Translations under genes and position numbers: made by a program | Notes under the pieces: model-generated | The model's input: the letters and a program-made list of their open reading frames with translations, nothing else | Database searches by the model: none | What the model was told of the DNA's origin: nothing | Source: an uncultured Schlesneria sp. | GTDB taxonomy: Bacteria; Planctomycetota; Planctomycetia; Planctomycetales; Planctomycetaceae | NCBI GenBank assembly: GCA_903858935.1 | Contig: CAIOKO010000020.1 | Location: forward strand, 58,193-122,192 | Direction: 5' to 3' | Length of the DNA: 64,000 bases | Shown: in pieces, positions 12,386 to 25,403 of the stretch | Position numbering within the stretch: the stretch's first letter is position 1 | Layout: each line of letters starts with the position of its first letter

Positions 12386-13923
12386 CAGGACTCAGAAACA
12401 ATCTTGGCGATATCAACGAACTCGTTTTTCAAGGCTTTATACAGTTTGCCAAACATGGGATAGGATTTCGTATAAATCCGTTTGGCTTCAGCCTGTGGGT
12501 CGGTACTGGCCACAACCTTCACGGCGGCGGTACAGGCTTCAACGACCGATTTGTATTTACCTGTCCCTGATGCAGCAAGCAATGCAGCACCATAGGCAGG
12601 GCCTTCTTCGGTATTGATCAAGCTGACGCGACGTCCATAGACATCCGCCTGCATCTGCCGCCAGAAGTCGCTTCGGGCGCCACCGCCGGAGAGGCGTATT
12701 TCGCGGATTGGAATGTTCATCGAATTGATGACTTCCAGTGAATCACGCATGGCGTACGTGGCACCTTCCATGATCGATCGAATCATGTGCGAACGTCCGT
12801 GACGAAGGCTGAGACCGATCCAGCAGGCTCGTGCATTCGGATCGGCATGCGGAGTTCGTTCGCCCGTCAGATATGGCAGGAAGAACAACCCTTCACATCC
12901 CGGAGGAGCTTCAGCCGCCTGTTCGGTAATCAAATTATAAGGGTCTGTTTTAAGACGTTTTCCGTCAGTCATTTCTGCATGAGCAAGTTGATTGCGATAC
13001 CACTGCAAGCTGCCCCCCGCAGAAAGGACAACACCCATCACGTGCCACTTGCCACGAACGGCGTGACAGAACGTATGCACGCGTCCGGCCGGATCGATTT
13101 GAACATCATCGCTGTGTGCAAACACAACTCCGCTGGTTCCCATCGTGGCCGAGATGATGCCTCGTTTGATGATTCCGTTTCCGACAGCTCCTGCCGCTTG
13201 ATCGCCCGCTCCGCCGACAACAGGAACACCCTTTTTCAGACCGAGCAGTTTCGCCGCCTCTTCGGTCAGCGTTCCGGTGACGTCTTCAGATTCATAAACT
13301 TTCGGCAGAGCCGACATTTTAATGTCAAGCCGGTCGATCAAGGGCTTGCACCATTGTCGTGCACGAACATCGAGAAGCAGCGTCCCCGAAGCGTCGCTGA
13401 CGTCGGTGGCGAATTCCTCTGTTAACCGAAAACGAATGTAGTCCTTTGGCAGCAGAATATGAGCGATTTTCGCATAGTTCTTCGGCTCATGGTTTTTCAG
13501 CCAGACGATTTTTGGTGCCGTGAACCCGGTTAACGCGGGGTTAGCGACCATTTCGATCAGCTTGGCACGACCACCAACTTTGTGTTCGATGTCGGCGCAT
13601 TCCTGAGCGGTTCGCTGGTCGTTCCAGAGAATCGCCGGACGAATAACGGCATTTGTCTTGTCAAGAAATACACTTCCGTGCATCTGGCCGCTAAGGCCGA
13701 TCCCTGCGATGTCATCCGGCTTGATCTTGCCCGCCTTGAGGACTTTCTTGACCGTCGTTTGAGTCGCTTCCCACCAATCTTCGGGGTTCTGTTCAGACCA
13801 ACCTGGCTTGGGGGACGAGAGCTCGTACTCAGCGGTGGCACTGGCTAATATCGTACCATCTTCTCGCATTGCCAGTGTTTTTGTGCCACTCGTACCAATG
13901 TCGATCCCCAGAAATACTGCCAT
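12385..13923 (-). CDS. xylB: Xylulokinase
   Basis: Phosphorylates D-xylulose to xylulose 5-phosphate for the pentose phosphate pathway. The 512-residue FGGY-family kinase opens with [16 protein letters not shown] (phosphate-1 motif), carries [13 protein letters not shown], which is characteristic of xylulokinases, the hinge motif [17 protein letters not shown], and [21 protein letters not shown] near the C-terminus. Length equals the family norm. No xylose isomerase or transporter is adjacent. The neighbour is mazG, sharing one base. GGAA stands nine bases before the ATG. Another FGGY sugar specificity is possible, but the MHG motif favours xylulose. Confidence 0.92.
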   Translation of the reverse strand: MAVFLGIDIGTSGTKTLAMREDGTILASATAEYELSSPKPGWSEQNPEDWWEATQTTVKKVLKAGKIKPDDIAGIGLSGQMHGSVFLDKTNAVIRPAILWNDQRTAQECADIEHKVGGRAKLIEMVANPALTGFTAPKIVWLKNHEPKNYAKIAHILLPKDYIRFRLTEEFATDVSDASGTLLLDVRARQWCKPLIDRLDIKMSALPKVYESEDVTGTLTEEAAKLLGLKKGVPVVGGAGDQAAGAVGNGIIKRGIISATMGTSGVVFAHSDDVQIDPAGRVHTFCHAVRGKWHVMGVVLSAGGSLQWYRNQLAHAEMTDGKRLKTDPYNLITEQAAEAPPGCEGLFFLPYLTGERTPHADPNARACWIGLSLRHGRSHMIRSIMEGATYAMRDSLEVINSMNIPIREIRLSGGGARSDFWRQMQADVYGRRVSLINTEEGPAYGAALLAASGTGKYKSVVEACTAAVKVVASTDPQAEAKRIYTKSYPMFGKLYKALKNEFVDIAKIVSES

Positions 13924-14136
13924 CGTACGCGGTTCCTTGATCTGAACGAAAAGTTAATTGGCCGTGCTATCGCGGCGAGCGTCAAATGTGATTTGCACAC
14001 CAAGTTGACACGCGACCGATGTTATTCTTTGAGCTTTGAGTGGAATATTGGAAAGGCGGGCATTTCAATACTCACCAAGATAATCCAACAGTATATCGCA
14101 ACATCGCTTCGCTCGCCACGCAGTCGGGGACTGAGA

Positions 14137-17662
<3,526 letters not shown>

Positions 17663-17955
17663 GGTGTGGTCGAGTCTTCGAGGCCCACCAATTCCATTTG
17701 GCTCGATATGTCTGGGGGACAGCACTTTCTCACAAATAGGAGGTTAAAACCCGCCAGCGAGTGAGAGTTAATTCGTTCGACTTTTGGCCGCAATACATAC
17801 CTATTGTACGGCATACGATCGAAATTCGAGTCTGACGAATAATCCGATTTGATCAAAAGGCAGGGTCTCCAGCCGCGTACTCACTCTGATCAAAGAACAC
17901 TGTGTGACCGCAGACGGTCAAGCCGTGGCACAACACGAGGAACTCACGCCCATCG

Positions 17956-18612
17956 TTACCAGGGAGTTTCCATCAGGTTGACGATTTTTCGGGCCATCCC
18001 TTGCATTGCCTGGTCTAATGCGGTCGCGAGTGATTGACCAAGCTCGGGGGCGAATTCGGCTTGAGCCGTCATTGGAATCGCGTCGGGAGAAAGCGGCATT
18101 TCTTCTTGTGCCAGGACGTTGCCGGTACGGATATCTTCCCACTTGACCTGAACCATCAGTGAGATTTGAAGTTCCCGCGGATCGTCCTGGGCAGTTTCTC
18201 CCAACACGTCTTTGCGAAAGGCGACGATCTTACCTGTCAGTTTCGTATCTGCTTCAAGGCCCTTGGCCAGCCGATACTGTGCACGTTTCGTAATTTCTTT
18301 TTGAACGTACTCGGTCAGTTGAAACTCGATCCCCCGCCGATTCGTTGTGTTCTCAAAGATCGGTACGGCAACGGATTTGATGTCCGTACGGAAATCATTT
18401 CCCACCGTGTAACCACATCCGGAAAGCGATGTGATCACGATCAGTAGGCATACCCATCTACCAATCGATACCGAGTCCAACGGTGGATTGCCATTACTGC
18501 GAACGGCCTGACGGTATTGCGTTACATCGTTTTGCGAACCGACCGGGTTTCTGCAAACTGCGCGGCGGCGTGCGCAGTTGTCGCTTTGCAGATTAAGTGT
18601 GTCGCTTTTCAT
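17956..18612 (-). CDS. lptE: LptE-like LPS-assembly lipoprotein
   Basis: A 218-residue lipoprotein. After a long N-terminal leader comes a hydrophobic segment and the lipobox LSGC, followed by GYTVGNDFRTDIKSVAVPIFEN, typical of the LptE/RlpB family that plugs the LptD barrel in the outer membrane. The rest (LTEYVQKEITKRAQYRLA, TGKIVAFRKDVLGE) fits the fold. The leader before the signal peptide, about 45 residues, is unusually long. The true start may be an internal codon such as the TTG just before the hydrophobic segment. It is last in a minus-strand run recO - BamD-like - lptE, only 18 bases after the preceding stop. Confidence 0.75.
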   Translation of the reverse strand: MKSDTLNLQSDNCARRRAVCRNPVGSQNDVTQYRQAVRSNGNPPLDSVSIGRWVCLLIVITSLSGCGYTVGNDFRTDIKSVAVPIFENTTNRRGIEFQLTEYVQKEITKRAQYRLAKGLEADTKLTGKIVAFRKDVLGETAQDDPRELQISLMVQVKWEDIRTGNVLAQEEMPLSPDAIPMTAQAEFAPELGQSLATALDQAMQGMARKIVNLMETPW

Positions 18613-18630
18613 TTTTCGACTTTACAAACA

Positions 18631-20199
18631 TTACAGACGAGCTCGGCCAGGGGCTTTGGAGTCCAATTCCTTAGCTTCGGATTCAGAACCGGGTGGAAGT
18701 CGATCGGGACTTCCGTCATCTCCATACCAACCGCGTCGGCGTTTGGAAGGATTCGCTGGTTCTTCGCTCGGAGTCGGCTCGGCTTCTTTCAACGACTCCT
18801 CTGGTTCTGGATCGTTGGACTCTTCGATTCGTTTTGGTTGCCTGGAGTCGTCTTTGGAATTCGTTTTCGGGCTGTTATTGGATTTGTCGCGAGGAGCACC
18901 CACCAGCGGGTAATTTTTCAATTTGAATTCAACAGCAGGCATTTTTGGCGTTATCGAATCCAGGATCGACGTTTTCTTTGGATCGACGGGAGCAAGGAAG
19001 ACCGCGCCACTGGCGTATTGCGGCCCGAGTTCCACCAGCTTGGCATGAGCCATCTTCGCGTACTGAGATTTCGGATATTTGGCGATTGTCTGATGGCAGT
19101 AGATCGCTGCGGCTCGCTTGTTTCCTTTTCTCAGCCAAAATTTGACTTGCGAATAGGTCTCCAGCGCTTTGGAGTCGTCGATATGTGCCAGCTCCTCCTG
19201 GAGCCGCTCTTTTTCCGGGATGCCGGGGTACAGTCGCAATGTGGCTTCTTTCAGCTTTTGAGCCTCGTCAAGAGTCCGACTTTCGTAGTCTGGCCCCTGA
19301 TAGGACATCAGCTTCACGTGCGAACCCAGCAAGAAAGCGTTCTGAACGTGAGGGCTGTTGGGAAACGTTTCCCGCAACATCTGAAAGTATCGATCCGACT
19401 CAACATAGTTGCCGATTCTTGCATAGTAACTGGCGACAAGCATCATGGAGTCATCGGCTAAGGGGCCGGTCGGATCGTTCATCCAGACTGCAGTTAATGC
19501 TGCGACACCGTTTCCAGGTGTGTCGAACAACGGTTCTTTTTTGTTCGTGAAATTTGGCTGAAAGAGCGGCCTGGATTTTGGAAGTGCAGGGGGTTCGTCT
19601 GACGGGAGCTTTTTCGCGGGATCGTCAAAGTTGACCTGGTGGATTTCGCCCAGCTTGACCACTTCGGGGAAATCGAGCCACAGTCGGCCCAGCTTGAACA
19701 TTCGCTCGCTGACGACATTCAAATGCCGTGTTGAGGGGTACTCTTTAAGGAGGACGGCGTAAATATCATGTGCTCGCGAATAGTTGTCCTGTTGCCAGGC
19801 TGACTCCGCTTCCATGAATAACGCATCTTCACGGATCTCGCTCTTCTTGTACTGCTTAGCAACCTTCTTGAATGCCTTCTGAGCCTCGAGATACTTTTCC
19901 TCTTTGTAGAGGTCGGTCGCGGCAAGATATTCATCCGTCCCTGGCAATGGCTTCAGCGACTTTCCAGACAGACTATTATTTGCGACGCGGTCTTCTTCCT
20001 CTTTCTTTTTGAAGAAGTTCCTTAATGAACGTTCATTAGGACCTTGAACCCGATCGATACTGGGATAGTTATCCTTCAGCAACGCGGACCGTTCAAAGGG
20101 TATTGAGCACCCAGTGACCAAATACGACATCAACGCACAAATGACCAACGGTCTGTGCGTCCAAGCAATCTGATGTATCGTTTTATTGCCCATGGTCAT
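18631..20199 (-). CDS. BamD-like TPR outer-membrane assembly lipoprotein
   Basis: A lipoprotein of about 522 residues with lipobox LVTGC. Tetratricopeptide-type helical hairpins follow (for example DLYKEEKYLEAQKAFKKVAK, AESAWQQDNYSRAHDIYAVL and SYYARIGNYVESDRYFQML), as in BamD/YfiO and YbgF-like proteins of the outer membrane. It is about twice the length of BamD, with an extra linker and a disordered Pro/Glu/Ser-rich tail of about 90 residues. Start: the ATG at 20199 is used; ATG at 20193 or TTG at 20214 is possible. Position next to lptE supports an envelope-assembly role. Strict BamD orthology is not proved. Confidence 0.65.
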   Translation of the reverse strand: MTMGNKTIHQIAWTHRPLVICALMSYLVTGCSIPFERSALLKDNYPSIDRVQGPNERSLRNFFKKKEEEDRVANNSLSGKSLKPLPGTDEYLAATDLYKEEKYLEAQKAFKKVAKQYKKSEIREDALFMEAESAWQQDNYSRAHDIYAVLLKEYPSTRHLNVVSERMFKLGRLWLDFPEVVKLGEIHQVNFDDPAKKLPSDEPPALPKSRPLFQPNFTNKKEPLFDTPGNGVAALTAVWMNDPTGPLADDSMMLVASYYARIGNYVESDRYFQMLRETFPNSPHVQNAFLLGSHVKLMSYQGPDYESRTLDEAQKLKEATLRLYPGIPEKERLQEELAHIDDSKALETYSQVKFWLRKGNKRAAAIYCHQTIAKYPKSQYAKMAHAKLVELGPQYASGAVFLAPVDPKKTSILDSITPKMPAVEFKLKNYPLVGAPRDKSNNSPKTNSKDDSRQPKRIEESNDPEPEESLKEAEPTPSEEPANPSKRRRGWYGDDGSPDRLPPGSESEAKELDSKAPGRARL

Positions 20200-20229
20200 C
20201 CATGACCGAGACAAAGCCGGTCGGCTTGG

Positions 20230-20976
20230 TTAGTGCTCTAAATATTTCAACATTTTAGGGCGTTTGCCCATGACGTGACAAATCGCAGCAGTCGTGACGT
20301 GTTTCAATTCTTTCAACTGACCTGGCGTCAGGTTCAGCCGCTTCCAGGCATGTTCGCTCTCACTTGATAGCAACCGCAATGCAGCGGCTGTTCCGGCATG
20401 TATCGAAATCTGGGTGTAATCTTCTCGCTGGCAATCGGGGCAGATCAGCCCCCCTTCAGAAACCCAAAATCCAAACGTTCGTCCTTCAGTTAACTCGACG
20501 CCGCAAGCGGCGCAGTTTTCAAAATCGGGTAATTGTCCAAGTTCTCGCAATAAGACAAGCTCAAATCGAATCACGCCGAGCAGTTTGTTTTCCGACGCTC
20601 CAAACATGGTCAGAGCATCTTGCGCGGCCGTGTATAAAATCGGGTGTGGGTCGTAATCTTCTGTCAGTGATAAAAGTAGTTCGGCGAGATAGTAGCCTGC
20701 ATAAAGACATGTCAAATCCCGTTCTTGTGGATGGAACCGCGAAACGAGTTTTGCTTCGGTGAGTAGATCGAGTCCAGATGTGTGCTTGCGTAAGAACACT
20801 ATCTGACAAGTCGAGAGAAGGTCAAGAGAGGATTCGAAAGGCCCTTTTAATCTTCGCCCACCTTTCGCCAACGCCGAAATCTTGCCAAATTCGCGCGTAA
20901 ATACGACCACGATCCGGCTGGTTTCGCTGAAGTCGGTGACTCGCAGCATCAGACCTTCGGATTTTTCAGACGACAA
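20230..20976 (-). CDS. recO: DNA repair protein RecO
   Basis: Loads RecA on gapped DNA with RecF and RecR. The 248-residue protein has the N-terminal OB fold (EGLMLRVTDFSETSRIVVVFTREFG), the basic segment LAKGGRRLKGPFESSLD, and a zinc site with CAACG and CPDC around residues 160-187. Length is usual. No signal peptide. It lies 30 bases upstream of the BamD-like gene on the same strand, so it may head that operon. Confidence 0.93.
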   Translation of the reverse strand: MSSEKSEGLMLRVTDFSETSRIVVVFTREFGKISALAKGGRRLKGPFESSLDLLSTCQIVFLRKHTSGLDLLTEAKLVSRFHPQERDLTCLYAGYYLAELLLSLTEDYDPHPILYTAAQDALTMFGASENKLLGVIRFELVLLRELGQLPDFENCAACGVELTEGRTFGFWVSEGGLICPDCQREDYTQISIHAGTAAALRLLSSESEHAWKRLNLTPGQLKELKHVTTAAICHVMGKRPKMLKYLEH

Positions 20977-21065
20977 GATCGGTCTCCAGTTCGCATGTTC
21001 CCAGCATTTCCCAGATTATGGTGGTGATCCGATTGACGTGAGATCTCGGATTATTTGTTCAAGCG

Positions 21066-22211
21066 TCAATCGCTTTCAGCGGACGTTTGACCATTTGATT
21101 GCTTCAAGGCGTCTGTCGCGGGAATGCCAACCACAGGTAACGGATCGCGAGTCGGACGGGCGTTATCGTCGAGTGCCAATCGATCAAGTGGCATCCGATC
21201 AACTTCCTGACGCAACAACAGGTAAACCACCGTCGTGGCGGACCAGAAAAAACTGGTCCCGATTCCCGACAGCGCGACGTGAGAAAGACTGTTCAGGGGA
21301 GACAAGAGTGAGGCTTGGGCAAGTTCCGCACCACGACCGAGTCCCGTGCAAGACATCGCACAAAAAAGGGTGGTTTCGATGAACAGTTTTACCACCAACA
21401 TCAGAATGATCCCAATCAGCAGGCTGATCAGCCCAAACCCAAAAGCATGCCATGGGCGACCTGTCAGGCAACTGTAGGCTCGACTTAATGCTCCGAAACT
21501 GTCGCAATCATCCGTTGCCACGGCAGCAACCATCAGTGGCCAACCCATCGCGGATACCAGCAGCAAAAAGGCGATTGCGAATCCAAGGATCATGACAACC
21601 GGCGAAGCGATCATCAGCCAGAGTAATCCCACGAATGGAAGTCGTCCGACAAACCCGATTCCAGCGATGATTAGCCCAATCATCAGTGCAGTAAATAGCG
21701 GAATCAGGGGAGCGGTGGCGGATGCTCGACAACGTAAGCGGCTATATTGAATGGCGCTGCGAAGGGTTGATTCATCATTGCCAACAAACAATGTTGCCGA
21801 ACGTCGGCAAAGAATTGTTCCGGCCAGTGACCAGATTCCGATTGCCAGCAGAAGCTGAACAATTCCTTCGAACCGTGTGCTCCAGCTTCCAGAAGATTCG
21901 AGGATCGAAAACGTGGGTTTAACCACAGAAGACCACGGGTACAAGAATGCCGCGTCGGTCACGAAATCGGAAATTGGAGAGGTTTTGAGTGATTGCAGCC
22001 AGCGTTCAGTTGTTTCGTTGAGGGCTGGAGTTAACGGTGTGAATTGTCTCTGATGACCGAAAAGACTCCACGAAATGTTGACCAGCACAGTCGCGATCGC
22101 AGCAATCACCACAGATGCTGGCGAAAGCGCAATTGCCGCTGTGTCAAACAAACGTAAGAAAGAAAAGAGTCGTCTGGACAAGACGCGATCGATTGAATTG
22201 TCATCTGGCAT
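21066..22211 (-). CDS. Conserved-type multi-pass membrane protein, function unknown
   Basis: A 381-residue protein with about six to seven hydrophobic helices (near residues 25-50, 130-150, 190-213, 215-255, 280-303 and 332-355) and a long extracytoplasmic loop between the first two. No catalytic motif or known family signature was recognised. The glycine- and alanine-rich helices resemble DUF4013-like or glycerophosphoryl-diester-associated membrane domains only in a general way. The start at 22211 is preceded by GGGA. It follows the nucleoside hydrolase homologue by 31 bases on the same strand, so they are likely co-transcribed. The C-terminal tail is hydrophilic and cytoplasmic or disordered. 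Confidence 0.8.
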   Translation of the reverse strand: MPDDNSIDRVLSRRLFSFLRLFDTAAIALSPASVVIAAIATVLVNISWSLFGHQRQFTPLTPALNETTERWLQSLKTSPISDFVTDAAFLYPWSSVVKPTFSILESSGSWSTRFEGIVQLLLAIGIWSLAGTILCRRSATLFVGNDESTLRSAIQYSRLRCRASATAPLIPLFTALMIGLIIAGIGFVGRLPFVGLLWLMIASPVVMILGFAIAFLLLVSAMGWPLMVAAVATDDCDSFGALSRAYSCLTGRPWHAFGFGLISLLIGIILMLVVKLFIETTLFCAMSCTGLGRGAELAQASLLSPLNSLSHVALSGIGTSFFWSATTVVYLLLRQEVDRMPLDRLALDDNARPTRDPLPVVGIPATDALKQSNGQTSAESD

Positions 22212-22242
22212 TCACAATCCCTTGGACACTCCGTTTTTCGAG

Positions 22243-23211
22243 TCACTCCGCTTTTCGCAGCATTTGAGTGAAATAATCGAGTACGCCTTGAACATCGACT
22301 TCGAGAAATGTATCGACGTTTTTGTGCCAGGCCGGTCGCTGACGACGGTCAAAAATCGTCATCCCGCGAGTAAGACGGCCTTCGGTCTCGACGTCAATTG
22401 ACAATGTTGTCCGTTTGAATAATCGGGGCTGCGAGATGGCGGCCAGTGCCGTGACCTCGGCCAACCAGATCCCTTCAACACCTAAATGCTGTCGATGGGC
22501 CCGTAAGGAAAACGGGAGCAGGTGTCGCAGCAAACCTCCGTAACGAGTCGATTCCGATAGTCCGAGCCGGTCGAGTTGATCAAACGTCAGCATCGCTCGA
22601 TGACTGACATCGCGAGGAACGACCGATTTCATGGTCGGTGACTTCAGTACGACTCGCGCCGCTTCGGGGTGATGGAACACGTTGAATTCAGCAACGGCGG
22701 TGACGTCTCCCTCGCTGGCGACCGTTCCTGCGAGGCAGACGAGACTACGAAGGCCACCCAGAAATCCAGCATCCCGGTCGGCAGCCAATGCCACGTTGCT
22801 GAGAGGTCCGAGTGTCAACAAGGTGATTTCGTCTGGGTATTCGCGTACCAGTTCGGTCATCAGTTTTGCGGCATCGCGAGGATGATGTAGATCAGCAACG
22901 GCGACGGGCCACTCACCAAGCCCCTCCTGGCCATGCAGCAGTCGAAGCTGGTCAATCCAATCAGACGACGAAACGACGGCCTCGGCCTCGGCCATACGCT
23001 GTGAAGCTTCCGCCTGCCCAATTCGCGGCCATTTTGGAGGATCAAGAGCTTCAAGCAATGCCTGCAGGTTTCGTCCCGCCTGTACCGAAGAGACCGCGCC
23101 GCCCACAGCCGTCAGGGCGATGACGTCCAGGTCAGGATCGGCCAGCGCCAAGGCAATTGCCAAGGCATCGCCGATCCCGGGGTCCGCATCAATGATCAGT
23201 TTCTGTGGCAT
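22243..23211 (-). CDS. Nucleoside hydrolase family protein with altered active site
   Basis: A 322-residue protein of the inosine-uridine nucleoside hydrolase fold, which normally splits ribonucleosides to base and ribose with a bound calcium ion. The N-terminal metal motif reads DADPGIGDALA (residues 8-18). The usual DxDxGxDDxxA has two adjacent aspartates, but here the first is glycine 14. The mid-protein LLTLGPLSNVALA motif is intact. Near the C-terminus the usual His-Asp pair appears as Ala251-Glu252 (WLAEVTALAAI). The protein may therefore have shifted substrate or lost hydrolase activity. It is upstream of a membrane protein in the same transcription unit. Confidence 0.85.
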   Translation of the reverse strand: MPQKLIIDADPGIGDALAIALALADPDLDVIALTAVGGAVSSVQAGRNLQALLEALDPPKWPRIGQAEASQRMAEAEAVVSSSDWIDQLRLLHGQEGLGEWPVAVADLHHPRDAAKLMTELVREYPDEITLLTLGPLSNVALAADRDAGFLGGLRSLVCLAGTVASEGDVTAVAEFNVFHHPEAARVVLKSPTMKSVVPRDVSHRAMLTFDQLDRLGLSESTRYGGLLRHLLPFSLRAHRQHLGVEGIWLAEVTALAAISQPRLFKRTTLSIDVETEGRLTRGMTIFDRRQRPAWHKNVDTFLEVDVQGVLDYFTQMLRKAE

Positions 23212-23819
23212 AAAATGATTCTCAAGCCGTGTTGCACATCACGACAGATCGTAGGCCGTTACCGCAAAGCGTTCAATCCCTTTGTGCGAGGTTCATCTGG
23301 AACGTAGCACGATGCCAAGACTTAACGTTCGCGTTGAGTGCCGCTGTTTTGGACCTCCTTCTGGTTCCAGGAATACTTCCAAAGTCGCCTTCTCGCCCCG
23401 CCGGGACGAAAGCCGAATTGCCATTTACCTTGTGATCCATCGAGGCTTTGGCGTGCCATCCGAGGTTTGCTGCAATTTGGCTATCGTCTCGGTTGAACGA
23501 GAAGGCTACTTGAATCTCAGGCAACGCCTCTCTGGAGTTTTCGGAGACGCTATGACTTTTCGTTTTTAGAGGCCATCAAAGAGCACAGCTCGAGTGCTGC
23601 CCGCAACCCTATCACGAGAAGAATCGGAACGTGATTCTGCGAAAAATACTTACGTTTTCGGTCAAATGAGGCCGGTTGTCAGGCCCCTCCAGGACGCTAC
23701 TTCGTTTTTGTGCATATGCCCCAGGGTGGCGATCGAAGACGAGCTTCCCCTGGGCTGGTATGTTATGCCCATTCTGGGCATAAGAGATTGTTAATCGGAT
23801 TTTTAAGGACGATGATCAA
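23212..23819. other. Intergenic region, 608 bases, with hairpins near the SDR gene
   Basis: Between divergent genes. No frame has protein-like composition. The distal 120 bases hold two inverted repeats: CCCAGGG with CCCTGGG (about 23722-23755), and the tighter hairpin at 23763-23783 listed separately. The proximal 450 bases show nothing recognisable. Confidence 0.55.
23763..23783 (+). promoter_or_regulatory. Perfect 8-bp hairpin in the SDR leader
   Basis: TTATGCCC, five-base loop ATTCT, GGGCATAA. It ends 36 bases before the SDR start codon and before the AAGGA ribosome-binding site at 23805-23809. It could be an operator half-site pair or a leader hairpin. No T-run follows. Confidence 0.35.
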
Positions 23820-24515
23820 ATGGCATCTGGTTCAAAAAGGACAATCGTTGTGACCGGGGCAACTCGGGGATGTGGCCGAGCGATGACCGAACGCTTCATC
23901 GAGGCGGGGCATATCGTTGTTGGATGCGGACGTTCTGCGACATTAGTCAAAGAAATGGCATCGCGATTTGACGCACCTCATCGGTTCGATGCCGTCGACG
24001 TGTCAGACGATCGTCAGGTTGACGCATGGGCAAAGTCTGTGATCGCATCTGGCCTTGTGCCAGATTTGCTCGTCAACAATGCCGCAATCATCAACCGGAA
24101 TGCGCCTTTGTGGGAATTCACTGCCGAGGAGTTTCAGCAGATCGTCGATATCAATATTGTCGGTACGGCCAACGTCATCCGGCATTTTGTTCCCGCCATG
24201 ATCGAGCGGGGCCAAGGGACGATCGTTAACTTCAGCAGCGGCTGGGGGCGTTCAACGTCGCCCGAAGTTGCTCCTTACTGTGCCACGAAATATGCCATCG
24301 AAGGATTGTCGCAGGCTCTGGCTCAGGAACTTCCTGCCGGGATGGTGGCTGTTGCGCTCAATCCGGGAGTTATTAACACAGAATTGCTTCAGTCCTGCTG
24401 GGCCGATGGCGCTGCAAATTATCCTGCGCCGGAACGATGGAGTCGGGTTGCGGCCCCTTATATCCTCAGTATCGGCCCCAAAGAAAATGGCCGTCCGCTG
24501 ACTGTCCCCATGTGA
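23820..24515 (+). CDS. Short-chain dehydrogenase/reductase
   Basis: A 231-residue NAD(P)-binding enzyme of the SDR family. The cofactor glycine motif is TGATRGCGRA at about residues 12-21, the NNAA motif is at LVNNAAI, and the catalytic serine/tyrosine/lysine appear in FSSGWG and YCATKYA. A C-terminal extension is absent, so it is a classical short form. Substrate cannot be read from sequence. AAGGA ten bases upstream supports the ATG. A strong hairpin follows the gene, and its neighbours are unrelated. Confidence 0.9.
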   Translation: MASGSKRTIVVTGATRGCGRAMTERFIEAGHIVVGCGRSATLVKEMASRFDAPHRFDAVDVSDDRQVDAWAKSVIASGLVPDLLVNNAAIINRNAPLWEFTAEEFQQIVDINIVGTANVIRHFVPAMIERGQGTIVNFSSGWGRSTSPEVAPYCATKYAIEGLSQALAQELPAGMVAVALNPGVINTELLQSCWADGAANYPAPERWSRVAAPYILSIGPKENGRPLTVPM

Positions 24516-24538
24516 TCTCGCCCGTAAGCAAAAATGCA

Positions 24539-24566
24539 GAAAGCACACGCAAACGCGTGTGCTTTC
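24539..24566. terminator. Bidirectional hairpin terminator candidate
   Basis: GAAAGCACACGC and GCGTGTGCTTTC form a perfect 12-base stem around AAAC, between the convergent SDR and lipoprotein genes. On the plus strand TTAC-TTATTGTTAC follows, a broken T-rich tail. On the minus strand the tail contains TTTTTGC. Confidence 0.7.
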
Positions 24567-24622
24567 TTACTTATTGTTACAAAACTCGATTGAGGTTTGT
24601 CGCGTGCTTCAATTTGCCAGGA

Positions 24623-25132
24623 TCACTTCATGAAAAAGTCCGTGGGGCCGCGAAGCGTGTAATATGGGTATTGGACCATGCCGGCCGGCACACCTTGCTG
24701 TGGATAGACCATGTTTTGAGGCCAATCGTATTGATAGGTCTGGACATGCTGTGGCATTCCGTTCCGGTATCCACAGCCGCGACCACATCGCTGGCATCCA
24801 TCCTGGGGGCAAGCGTTTCCATCCTGACATGATGGACAACCTGACGCATCGACCGTGTAGGCTTGCGCAGCTGGCCCATCAGGTCCCCGGTAAAAGCCCC
24901 CTTCGTATCCGTAATTGTTGTCCGCAGCACCGGCGAGTGGCTTGAAATCATGATGGTCATGTCGACCTAGATAGGGCTTCTTTTGAAAATCACCATATCC
25001 GGGTGCTGATCCGATGATTGGACCGCTGCTATCCGGTGCCTGACCGCGAACGGTCGGGCTGGTCATTGAACAGCCAATTGAGCAACTGACAGCGACCAAT
25101 GCCACCAGACCTAAAATTCCGCGAAATTGCAT
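24623..25132 (-). CDS. Cysteine/histidine-rich lipoprotein, unknown function
   Basis: A protein of about 169 residues starting MQFRGILGLVALVAVSCSIGC with a lipobox at SIGC, so it is exported and lipid-anchored. The mature part is glycine-, tyrosine- and proline-rich. It has a cluster of cysteine pairs (CPSC, CPQDGCQRCGRGCG) that could bind metal or form disulfides, and a HDHHDF segment that could also bind metal. No family was recognised. GGAGAGA eight bases before the ATG at 25132 supports this start over the longer frame from 25195. Confidence 0.75.
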   Translation of the reverse strand: MQFRGILGLVALVAVSCSIGCSMTSPTVRGQAPDSSGPIIGSAPGYGDFQKKPYLGRHDHHDFKPLAGAADNNYGYEGGFYRGPDGPAAQAYTVDASGCPSCQDGNACPQDGCQRCGRGCGYRNGMPQHVQTYQYDWPQNMVYPQQGVPAGMVQYPYYTLRGPTDFFMK

Positions 25133-25403
25133 ATTGTCTCTCCGTCCGTAGAGGCTGACGATGCCACTTCGCCGTTGAACGAAGCGTTCTTCCATTGCAG
25201 ATCTATCGGCGTTTCTGACTGCAAAGTACGGAGATTCCTCAAAGAAGTACCAATTGGAATCTCAAGTACGACTACCCGTTCTTGCAGAAATCCCCTAAAC
25301 GGAGTATTTTACCAAACGATTTCGTATCGCGGCAAAACGCTTTGAAGACCGGTCTGACCCGGACGTTTTGCTGTGGTCGCCCAGATCAAAGGAGTGACAG
25401 GGA

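Noticed and set aside
17663..17955. A possible tRNA in the gap after ligA
   Set aside because: Fragments resemble a T-arm (GGTGGGCCTCGAAGACTCGACCACACC on the minus strand), but no acceptor pairing, anticodon arm or TTCGA loop could be built.
18517..19461. A 314-codon plus-strand open frame
   Set aside because: It is antisense to the BamD-like and lptE genes, its composition is rich in Phe, Arg and Ser without domain signal, and the minus-strand genes are clearly real.
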